In this document: positions 35,058 through 44,351 of the stretch, piece by piece | Layout of the letters: each line of letters begins with the position of its first letter | Numbering within the stretch: position 1 is the first letter of the stretch | NCBI GenBank assembly: GCA_035548835.1 | Contig: DASZSB010000094.1 | Coordinates: 1 to 64,000, forward strand | Reading direction: 5' to 3' | Source of the DNA: FEN-1219 sp035548835 | Lineage (GTDB): Bacteria; Pseudomonadota; Gammaproteobacteria; Steroidobacterales; Rariloculaceae | DNA: 64,000 bases | Made by a program: the position numbers and the translations under genes | Notes under the pieces: generated by a model | Databases searched by the model: none | What the model saw: only the letters and a program-made list of their open reading frames with translations | Told to the model about the DNA's origin: nothing

Positions 35058-35498
35058 TTACGTCGGCACGCCGTAGATTTTGCCGGCGCGCTCGATGAAG
35101 GCGCTCATCTGCGCGCCGGCCAGCTCTTCGAACACCTTGGCGAACACGACGCCGAACGGCGACAGCGCGACCTCGAACCGCAGCGAGAGCGACACGTCGC
35201 AACCCGACGGCGCGCCTGGTACGAACTTCCACTCGCCGCGCAGCCGGCGAAACGGTCCCGACACGAGCTCGATGCCGATCGTCTCGGGGCGACGCAGGGT
35301 GTTGCGGGTGCGGAAGCTCTGCTGAAAGCCGAGAGCGCCGATCTCGAGCGTGGCCTCGATCGAGTCCGCCTGCCGCGCGTCGATACGCGCGCCGCGGCAC
35401 CAATGCAGGAACTTCGGATAGCTCTCGACGTCGTTGACGAGATCGAACATCTGTTCCGCGCTGTAAGGCACCTGCGCGCGTCTCTGCACCGTAGGCAA
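35058..35498 (-). CDS. ratA: RatA/PasT family START-like protein (ubiquinone-binding, ribosome-association factor)
   Basis: A 146-residue coenzyme Q-binding (START/polyketide cyclase) domain protein, related to E. coli RatA/PasT and yeast Coq10. Segments VPYSAEQMFDLVNDVESYPKFLHWC and GPFRRLRGEWKFVP are typical. The longest frame runs back antisense to smpB. I chose the TTG start with GGAGAG six bases upstream. The ratA-smpB divergent pair next to ssrA is conserved in gammaproteobacteria. Whether it acts on ribosomes or quinone here is unknown. Confidence 0.88.
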   Translation of the reverse strand: MPTVQRRAQVPYSAEQMFDLVNDVESYPKFLHWCRGARIDARQADSIEATLEIGALGFQQSFRTRNTLRRPETIGIELVSGPFRRLRGEWKFVPGAPSGCDVSLSLRFEVALSPFGVVFAKVFEELAGAQMSAFIERAGKIYGVPT

Positions 35499-35561
35499 GA
35501 ATCTCTCTCCAGGAAGTCCGACGTGTTTTTTTGCCGGCGATTCTAGGATCATTGCCGCCCC

Positions 35562-36035
35562 ATGGCCAAGAAATCCGATCGACCGAGCTCCATCGCGCAG
35601 AACAAGAAGGCGCGCTTCGACTATTTCATCGAGGAACGCCTGGAAGCCGGCCTGGCGCTGCAGGGCTGGGAGGTCAAGAGCATGCGCGCGGGCAAGGCGC
35701 AGCTGACGGACGCGTTCGTGATCCTGCGCGACGGCGAGGCCTGGCTGCTCGGCTCGCACGTCACACCGCTGAACACGGCCTCGACGCACGTGACCGCCGA
35801 TCCGAAGCGCATGCGCAAGCTGCTGCTGAACCGCCGCGAGATCGACCGCCTGACCGGTCTGGTCGACAGGAAAGGCTACACGCTGGTGGCGCTCGAGCTG
35901 TACTGGAGCAAGAACCGCGCAAAGCTGGCCGTGGGACTCGCGCGTGGCAAGAAGCAGCACGACAAACGCGACACCGAGAAGGACCGCGACTGGCAGCGCG
36001 ACCGGTCCCGGGTCATGAAGACCCGCGCGCACTGA
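35562..36035 (+). CDS. smpB: SsrA-binding protein SmpB
   Basis: Binds tmRNA and carries it into stalled ribosomes for trans-translation. 157 residues: oligonucleotide-binding fold (QNKKARFDYFIEERLEAGLALQGWEVKS, split around residues 12-40) and a basic C-terminal tail rich in Lys, Arg and Asp that inserts in the mRNA channel. It lies 61 bases before tmRNA, its RNA partner. Confidence 0.97.
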   Translation: MAKKSDRPSSIAQNKKARFDYFIEERLEAGLALQGWEVKSMRAGKAQLTDAFVILRDGEAWLLGSHVTPLNTASTHVTADPKRMRKLLLNRREIDRLTGLVDRKGYTLVALELYWSKNRAKLAVGLARGKKQHDKRDTEKDRDWQRDRSRVMKTRAH

Positions 36036-36057
36036 TGCGAAATCCCGATGCGGCGCC

Positions 36058-36085
36058 TTGCAACCCCGCCGGCCTGCCCTAAACT
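36058..36085 (+). promoter_or_regulatory. Sigma-70 promoter of ssrA
   Basis: TTGCAA (36058-36063) and TAAACT (36080-36085) with a 16-base spacer, 11 bases ahead of the mature tmRNA 5' end. Position and match fit a housekeeping promoter for ssrA, independent of smpB. Confidence 0.6.
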
Positions 36086-36096
36086 AGGGGCTACCT

Positions 36097-36468
36097 GGGG
36101 GCGACCTGGTTTCGACGTGGGTCGCGAAGCCTGAGGGGCATGCCGAGGTGCAGGATCCTCGTTAAACAGTCTGCAAACTGTTAGTTGCCAACGACGACAA
36201 CTACGCACTTGCCGCTTAATACCCGGTAGGGTGCCGTCTGACTGGAGCCGTGCTTGTGCGTCCAGCGTCCTTCGGGACATTCAGGCGTCATAGCTCACAA
36301 GATCGCGGCGAGGTAAGTCCGGGACCGAGCTGCTAAAACCAACGGAATCGCCGTCAGTGGGCCCTGTTCGTCGGGTTGCTGCCGGTTAAAACAATAGACG
36401 CGACTACGCATGTAGAACCGACGGTAGAGGGCTTGCGGACGCGGGTTCGATTCCCGCCGCCTCCACCA
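36097..36468 (+). ncRNA. ssrA: tmRNA (ssrA)
   Basis: A 372-base transfer-messenger RNA. The 5' GGGGGCG pairs with the 3' CGCCTCC to form the alanine-type acceptor stem, followed by the conserved TGGTTTCGACG and, at the 3' end, a T-arm GGGTTCGATTCCC with encoded CCA. The tag reading frame (36187-36219) encodes ANDDNYALAA and a TAA stop, one residue from the E. coli ANDENYALAA tag. Works with the smpB product encoded just upstream to rescue stalled ribosomes and mark proteins for proteolysis. Confidence 0.97.
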
Positions 36469-36478
36469 CCTGCCGGAA

Positions 36479-36514
36479 ACGGCGCGCTCGCAGACGGAGC
36501 GCGCCGTCTTCTTG
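36479..36514 (+). terminator. Rho-independent terminator after ssrA
   Basis: A perfect 11-pair stem (ACGGCGCGCTC with GAGCGCGCCGT), a seven-base loop and a CTTCTTGT tail. It lies between the 3' ends of ssrA and the convergent yjgR gene. The reverse strand has a weaker T tail, so two-way use is possible. Confidence 0.75.
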
Positions 36515-36532
36515 TGCGCGGCGCGGGCGCAG

Positions 36533-38026
36533 TCAGCGCCGACTGCCGCCGAGCAGCGAGCCGAGCACGCCGCGCAACAGTGCGCGACCCGCCTGTGATC
36601 CGATCGTCCGGACCGCGCTCTTCGCCATCGCCTCCACGAGTCCCTGTGTCTGGCGGCCACCCCGCGGCCCAACGCGCCCGAAGAGAATCTCCTGCGTCAG
36701 ACTCTGGTTCGGACCCGCGGGCGGCTGCGGCGGCGGCGAGTCCGGCTGACGTGCAGCGGTGCGCGTCTTCAGCACCTCGTACGCCGACTGGCGATCGACG
36801 GCCTTCTCGTAGACGCCCGCCACGGGAGACCCCGCCACGATCCGCGCGCGCGCTGCGGCATCGATCGGCCCGATCTGACTGCCGGGCGGCGCGATGAGCG
36901 CGCGCTCGGTGACGCCGGGCCGCCCCTGGGCATCGAGGAACGACACGAGCGCCTCGCCCACCCCGAGCTCCGTGATCGCCTGCTCGATCTTCAGCGCCGG
37001 ATTCGGGCGCATCGTCTCGGCGGCCGATTTCACCGCCTTCTGATCGCGCGGCGTGAACGCGCGCAGCGCGTGCTGCACGCGATTGCCGAGCTGACCGAGA
37101 ACCGTATCCGGCACGTCGAGCGGACTCTGCGTGACGAAATACACGCCGACCCCCTTCGAGCGAATCAAGCGCACGACCTGCTCGATCTTCTCGAGCAGCG
37201 GCTTCGGCGCATCGCCAAACAGCAGGTGCGCCTCGTCGAAGAAGAACACGAGCTTCGGCTTCTCCGGATCGCCGACCTCGGGCAGATGCTCGTATAGCTC
37301 GGCGAGCAGCCACAGCAGCATCGTCGCGTAGAGTTTCGGCGCTGCCAGCAGCTGGTCGGCTGCCAGGATGTTGACCACGCCCTTGCTGCCCGCGGTCTGC
37401 AGCAGGTCCTCGATGTTCAGCATGGGCTCGCCGAAGAACTGCTCGAGGCCCTGCTCCGACAGCGTCAGGAGCCCGCGCTGGATGGCGCCGATCGAAGCCA
37501 TCGACACGTTCCCGTATTCCGTCGTGTACTCTGCGGCGTGCTCGCCCACGTGCTGCAGCATCGCGCGCAGATCCTTCAGGTCGAGCAGCAGCAGGCCCGC
37601 GTCGTCCGCGATCTTGAACGTCAGCGTCAGCACGCCGGCCTGCGTGTCGTTCAGATCGAGCAGCCGCGAGAGCAGCAGCGGGCCGAGATCGGAAATCGTG
37701 GCGCGAACCGGGTGCCCCTGCTTCCCGAACACGTCCCAGAACACCACGGGACACCCTTCGCGACGCAGTTCGATGCCGAGCTCCGCGGCGCGTTCGACGA
37801 CCTTCGGGTTATTGCCGCCGGCGGCCGAGATGCCCGACAGGTCGCCCTTGACGTCCGCCATGAACACCGGCACGCCGATGCGGGAAAACTGCTCCGCCAT
37901 CGTCTGCAGCGTCACGGTCTTGCCGGTGCCGGTCGCGCCGGTGATGAGTCCGTGGCGGTTGCCGAGCGCAGGCAGCAGCGTCAGCTCGGTGGCACCCGCC
38001 TTCGCAATCAACAGTGGATCGGCCAT
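36533..38026 (-). CDS. yjgR: HerA-like ATPase, DUF853 (YjgR family)
   Basis: A 497-residue cytosolic P-loop ATPase of the HerA/FtsK superfamily. Walker A is TGATGTGKTVTLQT near residue 33, Walker B is LVFFFDEAHLLFGD, and a sensor-like QSPLDVPDTVLGQLGNRVQHALRAF segment follows. The C-terminus is low complexity (Pro-rich, then Gly/Arg-rich). Start placed at ATG (MADPLLIAKAG); the 27 upstream in-frame residues look untranslated. The physiological role of the family is not settled. Confidence 0.9.
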   Translation of the reverse strand: MADPLLIAKAGATELTLLPALGNRHGLITGATGTGKTVTLQTMAEQFSRIGVPVFMADVKGDLSGISAAGGNNPKVVERAAELGIELRREGCPVVFWDVFGKQGHPVRATISDLGPLLLSRLLDLNDTQAGVLTLTFKIADDAGLLLLDLKDLRAMLQHVGEHAAEYTTEYGNVSMASIGAIQRGLLTLSEQGLEQFFGEPMLNIEDLLQTAGSKGVVNILAADQLLAAPKLYATMLLWLLAELYEHLPEVGDPEKPKLVFFFDEAHLLFGDAPKPLLEKIEQVVRLIRSKGVGVYFVTQSPLDVPDTVLGQLGNRVQHALRAFTPRDQKAVKSAAETMRPNPALKIEQAITELGVGEALVSFLDAQGRPGVTERALIAPPGSQIGPIDAAARARIVAGSPVAGVYEKAVDRQSAYEVLKTRTAARQPDSPPPQPPAGPNQSLTQEILFGRVGPRGGRQTQGLVEAMAKSAVRTIGSQAGRALLRGVLGSLLGGSRR

Positions 38027-38191
38027 ACGTAGTGATCGTCCTGGCGTGCTCGTCGGTTCGGTGCCGCACACGCACGCGGCTTTGTCGTCGTGCCGAATAT
38101 ACAACACGCCCCGAACTACGGTAGGTTAGCCGCACGTCAGCGGCCTGCCGGCCGCCGGCCACCACACGATCGCAAGGGGGGATTCGTCGGG

Positions 38192-40285
38192 ATGGCGACC
38201 ACTGTCGAAAAAGGGCTGCCGCGCCCGGTGTCGCTCGGCCTCTGGGCCGCGGTCGTCGTGCTCGGCACATTCGCGCTCGCCGGGGTCGCACTGAACCGCG
38301 GCGAATCCATCAATGCGCTGTGGTTCATCGTCGCGGCGATCTGCATCTACGCCCTCGGTTACCGCTTCTACAGTGCGTTCCTCGCCGCCAAGGTGTTCGC
38401 GCTCGATCCGACGCGCGCCACGCCGGCCGAGCGCTTCAGCGACGGCCGCGACTTCGTGCCGACGAACCGCTGGATCGTATTCGGCCATCACTTCGCCGCC
38501 ATCGCCGGCCCGGGTCCGCTGATCGGCCCGACGCTGGCTGCACAGTTCGGCTACCTTCCCGGCACGCTCTGGATCCTGATCGGCGCGACGCTCGGCGGCT
38601 GCGTGCAGGATTTCGTGTCGCTGTTCTGTTCCATTCGCCGCGACGGCCGTTCGCTCGGCCAGATGGCGCGCGACGAGCTCGGACCCATCGGCGGCGCCGT
38701 CGCGCTGATCGGCGTGCTCGCCATCATGATCATCCTGATCGCCGTGCTCGGCCTGGTCGTGGTCAACGCAATGCGGCACAGCCCGTGGGCCACGTCGACC
38801 GTCGCGGCCACGATTCCGATCGCGATCATGATCGGCCTGTTCATGCGCCACCTGCGCCCCGGCCGCGTGCTCGAGGGCACGGCTATCGGCGTCGTCCTGC
38901 TGCTGCTCGCGGTTTTCGGCGGCGGCTGGATCGACAAGCACGAGACGCTGCGCGCATGGTTCGACTACGACGCGCCGACGCTCGCGCTCATGGTCATCCT
39001 GTACGGCTTCGCGGCGGCGGTGCTGCCGGTGTGGCTGCTGCTCGCGCCGCGCGACTATCTCTCGACGTTCATGAAGATCGGCACGATTGCGGCGCTCGCC
39101 GTCGCCATCGTTATTCTGAACCCCGAGGTCAAGATGCCGGCGCTGACCCAGTTCGCGGACGGCACGGGCCCGATCTTCGCCGGCAACGTGTTTCCGTTCG
39201 TGTTCATCACGATCGCATGCGGCGCGATCTCGGGCTTCCACTCCCTGATCTCGTCCGGCACCACGCCGAAGCTTCTGGCCAACGAGCGCGACGCGCGCTT
39301 CATCGGCTACGGCGCCATGGCGGTCGAGTCGTTCGTCGCCATCATGGCGATGGTGGCCGCGTGCGTGCTCGATCCCGGCGTGTACTTCGCCATCAACAGC
39401 CCGGCGGGCGTCGTGGGCGCGCAGGCGGCCGATGCCGTCGCGAAGATCGCGTCCTGGGGCTACCCCGTGACCGTGCAGCAGATGCAGGAGCTCGCGCGTG
39501 AGATGGGCGAAGCCACGCTGTTCGCTCGCACGGGCGGAGCGCCGTCGCTCGCCGTCGGCATGGCCAGCATCTTCTCGAATGCGTTCGGCAACACGCTGCT
39601 CGCGGTCTGGTACCACTTCGCCATCATGTTCGAGGCACTGTTCATCCTGACGACCGTGGATGCCGGCACGCGCGTCGCACGCTTCATGCTGCAGGACGTC
39701 CTCGGCAACGTCGTGCCGGCCATGGGCCGCACGAGCTGGTATCCGAGCGTGCTCGCGTGCAGCGGGCTCGTCGTCGCGGGCTGGGGCTACTTCCTCTACA
39801 TCGGCACGATCGATCCGCTCGGCGGCATCAACAGTCTGTGGCCGCTGTTCGGCATCTCGAACCAGATGCTGGCGGCCATCGCGCTATGCGTGGCAACGAC
39901 GGTGCTCGTGAAGTCCGGGCGCAGCCGGTTCGCCTGGGTCACCGTGGTGCCGCTCGTGTGGCTCGTGCTCGTGACGTCGACGGCCGCGTGGCAGAAGCTG
40001 TTCAGCCCGGATCCGGCGCTCGGCTTTCTGTCCCACGCCGAAGGTCTCGCGGCACAGCTCGCATCGGGAGCGCTGACCGGTACCGCCGCGGACCAGGCGC
40101 CGCGACTCATCTTCAACGATCGCCTCGACGCCGCGCTGACCGCGTTCTTCCTCGTCACCGTGTGGGTGCTCGTCGTGGAGACTACGCGGGTCTGCTACGC
40201 GTCGCTGGCCGGCCGCCGCTGCCCGCCCTTGGCCGAGACACCGCACGTGCCGAGCCGGCTCGTGGAGGACTGGGTCCGTGATTGA
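38192..40285 (+). CDS. cstA: Peptide/pyruvate transporter CstA family
   Basis: A 697-residue inner-membrane protein with about 16-18 helices, close in length to E. coli CstA, the carbon-starvation transporter linked to peptide and pyruvate uptake. Family segments include HFAAIAGPGPLIGPTLAAQFGY, split around residue 110, and ISGFHSLISSGTTPKLL. The start is the ATG of MATTVEKGL rather than the longer frame from 38090. Its stop overlaps the small partner gene by eight bases. Confidence 0.94.
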   Translation: MATTVEKGLPRPVSLGLWAAVVVLGTFALAGVALNRGESINALWFIVAAICIYALGYRFYSAFLAAKVFALDPTRATPAERFSDGRDFVPTNRWIVFGHHFAAIAGPGPLIGPTLAAQFGYLPGTLWILIGATLGGCVQDFVSLFCSIRRDGRSLGQMARDELGPIGGAVALIGVLAIMIILIAVLGLVVVNAMRHSPWATSTVAATIPIAIMIGLFMRHLRPGRVLEGTAIGVVLLLLAVFGGGWIDKHETLRAWFDYDAPTLALMVILYGFAAAVLPVWLLLAPRDYLSTFMKIGTIAALAVAIVILNPEVKMPALTQFADGTGPIFAGNVFPFVFITIACGAISGFHSLISSGTTPKLLANERDARFIGYGAMAVESFVAIMAMVAACVLDPGVYFAINSPAGVVGAQAADAVAKIASWGYPVTVQQMQELAREMGEATLFARTGGAPSLAVGMASIFSNAFGNTLLAVWYHFAIMFEALFILTTVDAGTRVARFMLQDVLGNVVPAMGRTSWYPSVLACSGLVVAGWGYFLYIGTIDPLGGINSLWPLFGISNQMLAAIALCVATTVLVKSGRSRFAWVTVVPLVWLVLVTSTAAWQKLFSPDPALGFLSHAEGLAAQLASGALTGTAADQAPRLIFNDRLDAALTAFFLVTVWVLVVETTRVCYASLAGRRCPPLAETPHVPSRLVEDWVRD

Positions 40286-40463
40286 CGCGCTGCGCCGCCT
40301 CTGGGCCGCGATCCGCGAAGTCACGGGCGACGACGCGTACGAACGCTACCTCGCGCACTGGCGCACCCAGCACGCGCGCGACGGCGCCGAACCGCTCGAC
40401 CGCGCGGCGTTCTGCCGCGAGGAGCAGAAACGCAAGTGGGAAGGCGTGCGGCGCTGCTGCTGA
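40278..40463 (+). CDS. YbdD/YjiX family small protein
   Basis: A 61-residue soluble protein of the YbdD/YjiX family that almost always follows cstA-type transporters. GTG start overlapping the end of cstA by eight bases, so translation is coupled. Typical features are the DDAYERYLAHW segment, a Phe-Cys-Arg motif near residue 46 and a CC at the C-terminus. Its role is unknown; a partner function for CstA is inferred from the linkage. Confidence 0.88.
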   Translation: MIDALRRLWAAIREVTGDDAYERYLAHWRTQHARDGAEPLDRAAFCREEQKRKWEGVRRCC

Positions 40464-40473
40464 ACGCGCCGCT

Positions 40474-41517
40474 TCAGACGGGGTCGTGGGACGCGGCGTT
40501 CGGCAATGCGAGCTGCTCGGTGCCGCCGGCAGGCGTCGCCGGCGCGCTCTCTGCGGGCGCCGCAGGCTCGGCCGGCGGCGCATCGCCCGCGGCACCCTCG
40601 ACGCCGAGCGCCTTGGCCGCGTCGGCTTCGTTCTGAATCTGTTCCTCGTCCGGCAGATGCCGGATCGCCCGCGCCGTTTCCTCGTTCAGCACCACGAGGC
40701 TGATACGGCGGTTGATCGGGTCCGTCGGGTTGGCCGCATCGAGCGGCAGCGACGACGCGAGACCCACGACGCGCAGCACCTTGTTGTCCTTCATGCCGCC
40801 CGCCACGAGCTCGCGCCTCGACGCGTTCGCCCGGTCCGTCGACAGCTCCCAGTTGGAGTAGCCGCGCTCGCCGAGCGCGTATTGCGAGGAGTCGGTGTGG
40901 CCCGCGATCGAGATGTAGTTGTCGACGTCGTTCAGCAGGCCGCCGATCGAGTGCATGATCTCGACGGTGTAGTCCTTCAGCGCGGCACGGCCCTGGTCGA
41001 ACATGGGCCGGTTCTGCTCGTCGACCACGGTCACCTGCAAGCCTTCCGTCGTGATCTCCAGGCGAATCTGGCTCTTGAACTGCGCCATTTTCTTGTCCTG
41101 AACGATCGCATCCTCGATGCGCTTCTTGAGCCCCTTCAGCTTCTCGGCCTCCTGCTTCTTCAACTCACCGCGCGCGGCCTGAAGGTTGATCGTCTGGCGC
41201 CTGACCGGCGCATCCGCTTTTTGCACCTGGCCCGTGGTGCGCGACAGGCTCTCGCCGCCGCCTTTCAGAATGCTCGAGGAGTCGCCGGACCCCGAACCGC
41301 CGGCCATGGCGACGCGCAGCGGCGTCTGGAAATACTCGGCGATGCCCTTGCGATCGCCCTCGGCCGTGGAGCCGATGAGCCACATCAGCAGGAAGAACGC
41401 CATCATCGCGGTCACGAAGTCGGCGTATGCGATCTTCCATGCACCGCCGTGGTGGCCGCCGCCGGCCACCTTCTTGATCCGCTTGATGACCAGCGGCGGA
41501 CGCGCTTCGTCGTTCAT
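40474..41517 (-). CDS. motB: Flagellar stator protein MotB
   Basis: A 347-residue stator subunit: one N-terminal transmembrane helix with the ion-binding Asp in KIAYADFVTAMMAFFLLMWL, a plug region, and a C-terminal OmpA-like peptidoglycan-binding domain (ISIAGHTDSSQYALGERGYSNWELSTDRANASRREL, split). The last 40 residues are an Ala/Pro-rich tail. The sequence resembles the E. coli proton-type MotB. Lies seven bases after motA. Confidence 0.95.
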   Translation of the reverse strand: MNDEARPPLVIKRIKKVAGGGHHGGAWKIAYADFVTAMMAFFLLMWLIGSTAEGDRKGIAEYFQTPLRVAMAGGSGSGDSSSILKGGGESLSRTTGQVQKADAPVRRQTINLQAARGELKKQEAEKLKGLKKRIEDAIVQDKKMAQFKSQIRLEITTEGLQVTVVDEQNRPMFDQGRAALKDYTVEIMHSIGGLLNDVDNYISIAGHTDSSQYALGERGYSNWELSTDRANASRRELVAGGMKDNKVLRVVGLASSLPLDAANPTDPINRRISLVVLNEETARAIRHLPDEEQIQNEADAAKALGVEGAAGDAPPAEPAAPAESAPATPAGGTEQLALPNAASHDPV

Positions 41518-41524
41518 CCCGAAC

Positions 41525-42394
41525 CTACTTCTTGGCGCCCTTCGCGGCGCCCTTCACGTGCTTCTCGAGTTCGGAGAACCCCGGGCGTTCGGTCGAGTAC
41601 AGCACCTTGCGGCCGAACTCCACGGCCACCGTCGGGACGGCGTCGTTGAGGCTCGCGAGCAGCGTGACCTTCACGCATTCGAGCGCCTTGCTGGCCTCGG
41701 TCGCCTTCTGCTCGAGCAGACCGGGCAGCGGACCGATGAAGCCGTACGACAGCAGAATGCCAAGGAACGTACCGACGAGCGCGTGCGCGATCAGGACACC
41801 GAGCTCCGATGGCGGCAGACCCACGGATTCCATCGTGTGTACCACGCCCATGACCGCGGCGACGATGCCGAACGCGGGCAGACCGTCGGCGATCTTCTGG
41901 ATCGCATGCGCCGGCACCTCGGCCTCGTGGTGATGCGTATCGATCTCGCGGTCCATCAGCGCCTCGATCTCGAGCGCGTTCAGCTTGCCGCTGACCATGA
42001 GCCGCAGATAGTCGGTGATGAACTCGACCAAGTGGTGGTCCTTCAGCACCTTGGGGTATTTCTTGAACAGCGCGCTCTTCTTCGGGTCCTCGATGTCGCG
42101 CTCGATGGCGAGCAGACCTTCCTTGCGCGTCTTGTCGAGGATCTCGTACAGCAGCGCCATGAGCTCCATGTACAGCGCCTTCGTGTACTTCGATCCCTGC
42201 AGCAGCGACGGCAGCGCCTTCAGGACGGCCTTCAGCGTCTTGCCCGGGCTGCCGATGACGAAGGCGCCGAGCGCGGCGCCGCCGATCATCAGGAGCTCCA
42301 GCGGCTGGTACATGGCACCGAGGTGGCCACCTGCGAGGCTATAGCCTCCGAAAACTGCAGCGACCACGATGACGTAGCCGACAAGGACCAGCAT
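41525..42394 (-). CDS. motA: Flagellar stator protein MotA
   Basis: A 289-residue inner-membrane stator protein with four helices, very close to E. coli MotA (MLVLVGYVIVVAAVFGGY, QKIADGLPAFGIVAAVMGVVH, VEFGRKVLYSTERP). Together with MotB it forms the ion channel that drives flagellar rotation. The start ATG has AGGAGA upstream; the longer frame from 42445 is rejected. Preceded by a sigma-28 promoter. Confidence 0.96.
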   Translation of the reverse strand: MLVLVGYVIVVAAVFGGYSLAGGHLGAMYQPLELLMIGGAALGAFVIGSPGKTLKAVLKALPSLLQGSKYTKALYMELMALLYEILDKTRKEGLLAIERDIEDPKKSALFKKYPKVLKDHHLVEFITDYLRLMVSGKLNALEIEALMDREIDTHHHEAEVPAHAIQKIADGLPAFGIVAAVMGVVHTMESVGLPPSELGVLIAHALVGTFLGILLSYGFIGPLPGLLEQKATEASKALECVKVTLLASLNDAVPTVAVEFGRKVLYSTERPGFSELEKHVKGAAKGAKK

Positions 42395-42452
42395 CCTGCT
42401 CTCCTGACAACCAAACGAACGCGAGGGAGAATCGCAGCTCCCCACGGCCCGT

Positions 42453-42479
42453 TTTTCGGCTGCGCAGCGGGATACTTGA
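42453..42479 (-). promoter_or_regulatory. Sigma-28 (FliA) promoter of motAB
   Basis: TCAAGTAT (42479-42472), an 11-base spacer and GCCGAAAA (42460-42453) match the sigma-28 consensus TAAAGTTT-N11-GCCGATAA at 13 of 16 positions. It lies about 60 bases before the motA ATG, so motAB should belong to the late flagellar regulon. Confidence 0.75.
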
Positions 42480-42529
42480 GGAACAAAACTGGGGACTGAA
42501 TCACGCCCGCGCGTACGGGCTTCTGGTTG

Positions 42530-43666
42530 TCAGGCCGTGAAGCCCAGCTGGCGATACAGCTCCGCTTCGAAGGCGTCGCAGACGGCAAGGCTGGCCGGCG
42601 TGCAGAACGGGCTCAACTGCATGCATACCACGGCCGCGATCCCGGCCGCCGGATCCACCCAGAAGAACGTGTTGAAGATGCCCGCCCACGCGTAGCTGCC
42701 GGCGGCCCGGCCGCTCTGCCGCGCATGCGTCTCGATCATCACGCCGAAGCCGAACTTCTGCGTGCCGTCCATGAACGCGAAATCGGACGTCCGCTCGGGG
42801 GCGGCGGTCGTCTGCCGCACGGCCATCAGGTCACCGATCTGGTTGCTCGTGAGCGCAGCAACCGCGTCGGCGTCGAGCACCTGGCGACCGGCGGCACGCC
42901 CTCCGTTCAACAACATCCTAAGCAGCGCGAGGTAGTCCGCGACCGTGCCGAAGAGACCTGCGCCGCCTCTCGGCGCTTCCGGCGGCTCGGGCGGCTGGGC
43001 GACGAATCCCGTCGGGGCGCGCACGTGCACGGCCGCGAGGCGCGTCGTGTCGGCCGGGGCCACGTACGCTGTGTCACGCATGCCGAGCGGCGTAAGGATC
43101 CTCTGCGCGAAGTATTCATCGAGACGCAACCCCGAGAGCGCGGGTACGAGCTGGCCCACGACGTCCGTGCTGGTGCCGTACTGGAAGCGGGAGCCGGGTT
43201 CGCAGATCAGGAACGGAGCGTTGTAGTACTCGGGCTTCGGGCCCGCGAGTACGCGCAGCTCCGGGTTCAGAAACCAGGTGCCGTAACCCGCCGTATGCGT
43301 CAGCAGATCCCGGACGGTCACGTCCCGCCGCGCGGGCTGGGTCTCGTAGCGGCGCTGCGCGAAATCGAAGCTGCGCAGAACCGGAGGCTGCCGGTACTCC
43401 GGAAGGCAACGTCCGAACGGAGCATCGACGTCGACCCGCCCCTCTGCGGCCAGCTGCAGCACGGCAATCGAGGTCACGAGCTTGGTCATCGACGCGAGGC
43501 GGAATACCGTCTCGGGACGCATCGGCTGCTGCGTTCCGGCCGCAGCAGAACCGAAAGCGCCGAGGTACACCAGGCCGCTACGGTCCGTCGCGCCGGCGAC
43601 GACACCGGGAACGCCGCCATCCAGCACAGCGGCCCGCAACAGGCAGTCGAGGTCGGACCTCTTCAC
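42530..43666 (-). CDS. Serine hydrolase, beta-lactamase/class C family
   Basis: A 378-residue member of the penicillin-binding-protein-like hydrolase family (Pfam beta-lactamase; family VIII esterases and class C enzymes). The nucleophile and base are Ser59 and Lys62 in RLASMTK; the Tyr motif is YGTS at 163-166. No signal peptide is visible, which favours a cytosolic esterase over a true beta-lactamase. The start is GTG. It follows the yceI-type gene by 31 bases on the same strand. Substrate unknown. Confidence 0.85.
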   Translation of the reverse strand: MKRSDLDCLLRAAVLDGGVPGVVAGATDRSGLVYLGAFGSAAAGTQQPMRPETVFRLASMTKLVTSIAVLQLAAEGRVDVDAPFGRCLPEYRQPPVLRSFDFAQRRYETQPARRDVTVRDLLTHTAGYGTWFLNPELRVLAGPKPEYYNAPFLICEPGSRFQYGTSTDVVGQLVPALSGLRLDEYFAQRILTPLGMRDTAYVAPADTTRLAAVHVRAPTGFVAQPPEPPEAPRGGAGLFGTVADYLALLRMLLNGGRAAGRQVLDADAVAALTSNQIGDLMAVRQTTAAPERTSDFAFMDGTQKFGFGVMIETHARQSGRAAGSYAWAGIFNTFFWVDPAAGIAAVVCMQLSPFCTPASLAVCDAFEAELYRQLGFTA

Positions 43667-43697
43667 GGCCGGGGACGGGACCTGGGACGCGTGATGT

Positions 43698-44351
43698 CTA
43701 GCGCGCCGGGCGCGCCACGACGTGATACGAGAACGACAGCTTCTCGCCGACCTGCAGGGCGCCCATCATGACGCTGAAGGGCTGCATGCCGAGATCCGCG
43801 TGGTTCAGCTCGAACTCGCCCGAGGCTTCGACGCGATCGTCGGTCACGGTGACCTTGGTCGGCACCGTCAAGTCGATGCTGCGACCGAGCAGCTCGACCT
43901 TCATCTTGAACGTCTGCGCCCCTGCGGCGCCGTACGGACCGACACCGGTCACGCGGATCTGCGGAAATTTTTCGCCGTTCAACACGCGGTCGCTGAGCAT
44001 GTTCTTGCGCGTACCGGCAATGTCGTCGGCGGTTGGCACGCTCGAGAACTGCTCCCCGAGCCCGCTGCGCAGCTTCGGATCGTCGATCACGAGATCTGCG
44101 ACCGGGATCACGATCTCGAAGCGGGATTCCGCAAGATCCTGCGCGTGAACCGTGACGCGGCCCTGGGGGCTCGGCACCGCGATGGCGTGATTGTGGCCGA
44201 GGCGCGAGAGCGCGCCCGCTTTGTATACCAGCCAGTGGATGTCGGAAGCGCCCCCGTCGATCGTGAAGACCCGATCCGCCTCCTGCGCAAGTACCCACCC
44301 GGGTCCGCAGAGGCACAGCAGGACCGCGAACCGAGTCAATGAGCGCATCAT
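43698..44351 (-). CDS. Exported YceI family protein
   Basis: A 217-residue periplasmic lipocalin-like protein with a signal peptide (cleavage after about VLAQ) and the YceI pattern: FTIDGGASDIHWLVYKAGAL, then MLSDRVLNGEKFPQIRV and LNHADLGMQPFSVMMGALQVGEKLSF. Family members bind isoprenoid chains, but the ligand here is unknown. ATG with GGAGG six bases upstream. Divergent from pomA. Confidence 0.85.
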   Translation of the reverse strand: MMRSLTRFAVLLCLCGPGWVLAQEADRVFTIDGGASDIHWLVYKAGALSRLGHNHAIAVPSPQGRVTVHAQDLAESRFEIVIPVADLVIDDPKLRSGLGEQFSSVPTADDIAGTRKNMLSDRVLNGEKFPQIRVTGVGPYGAAGAQTFKMKVELLGRSIDLTVPTKVTVTDDRVEASGEFELNHADLGMQPFSVMMGALQVGEKLSFSYHVVARPAR

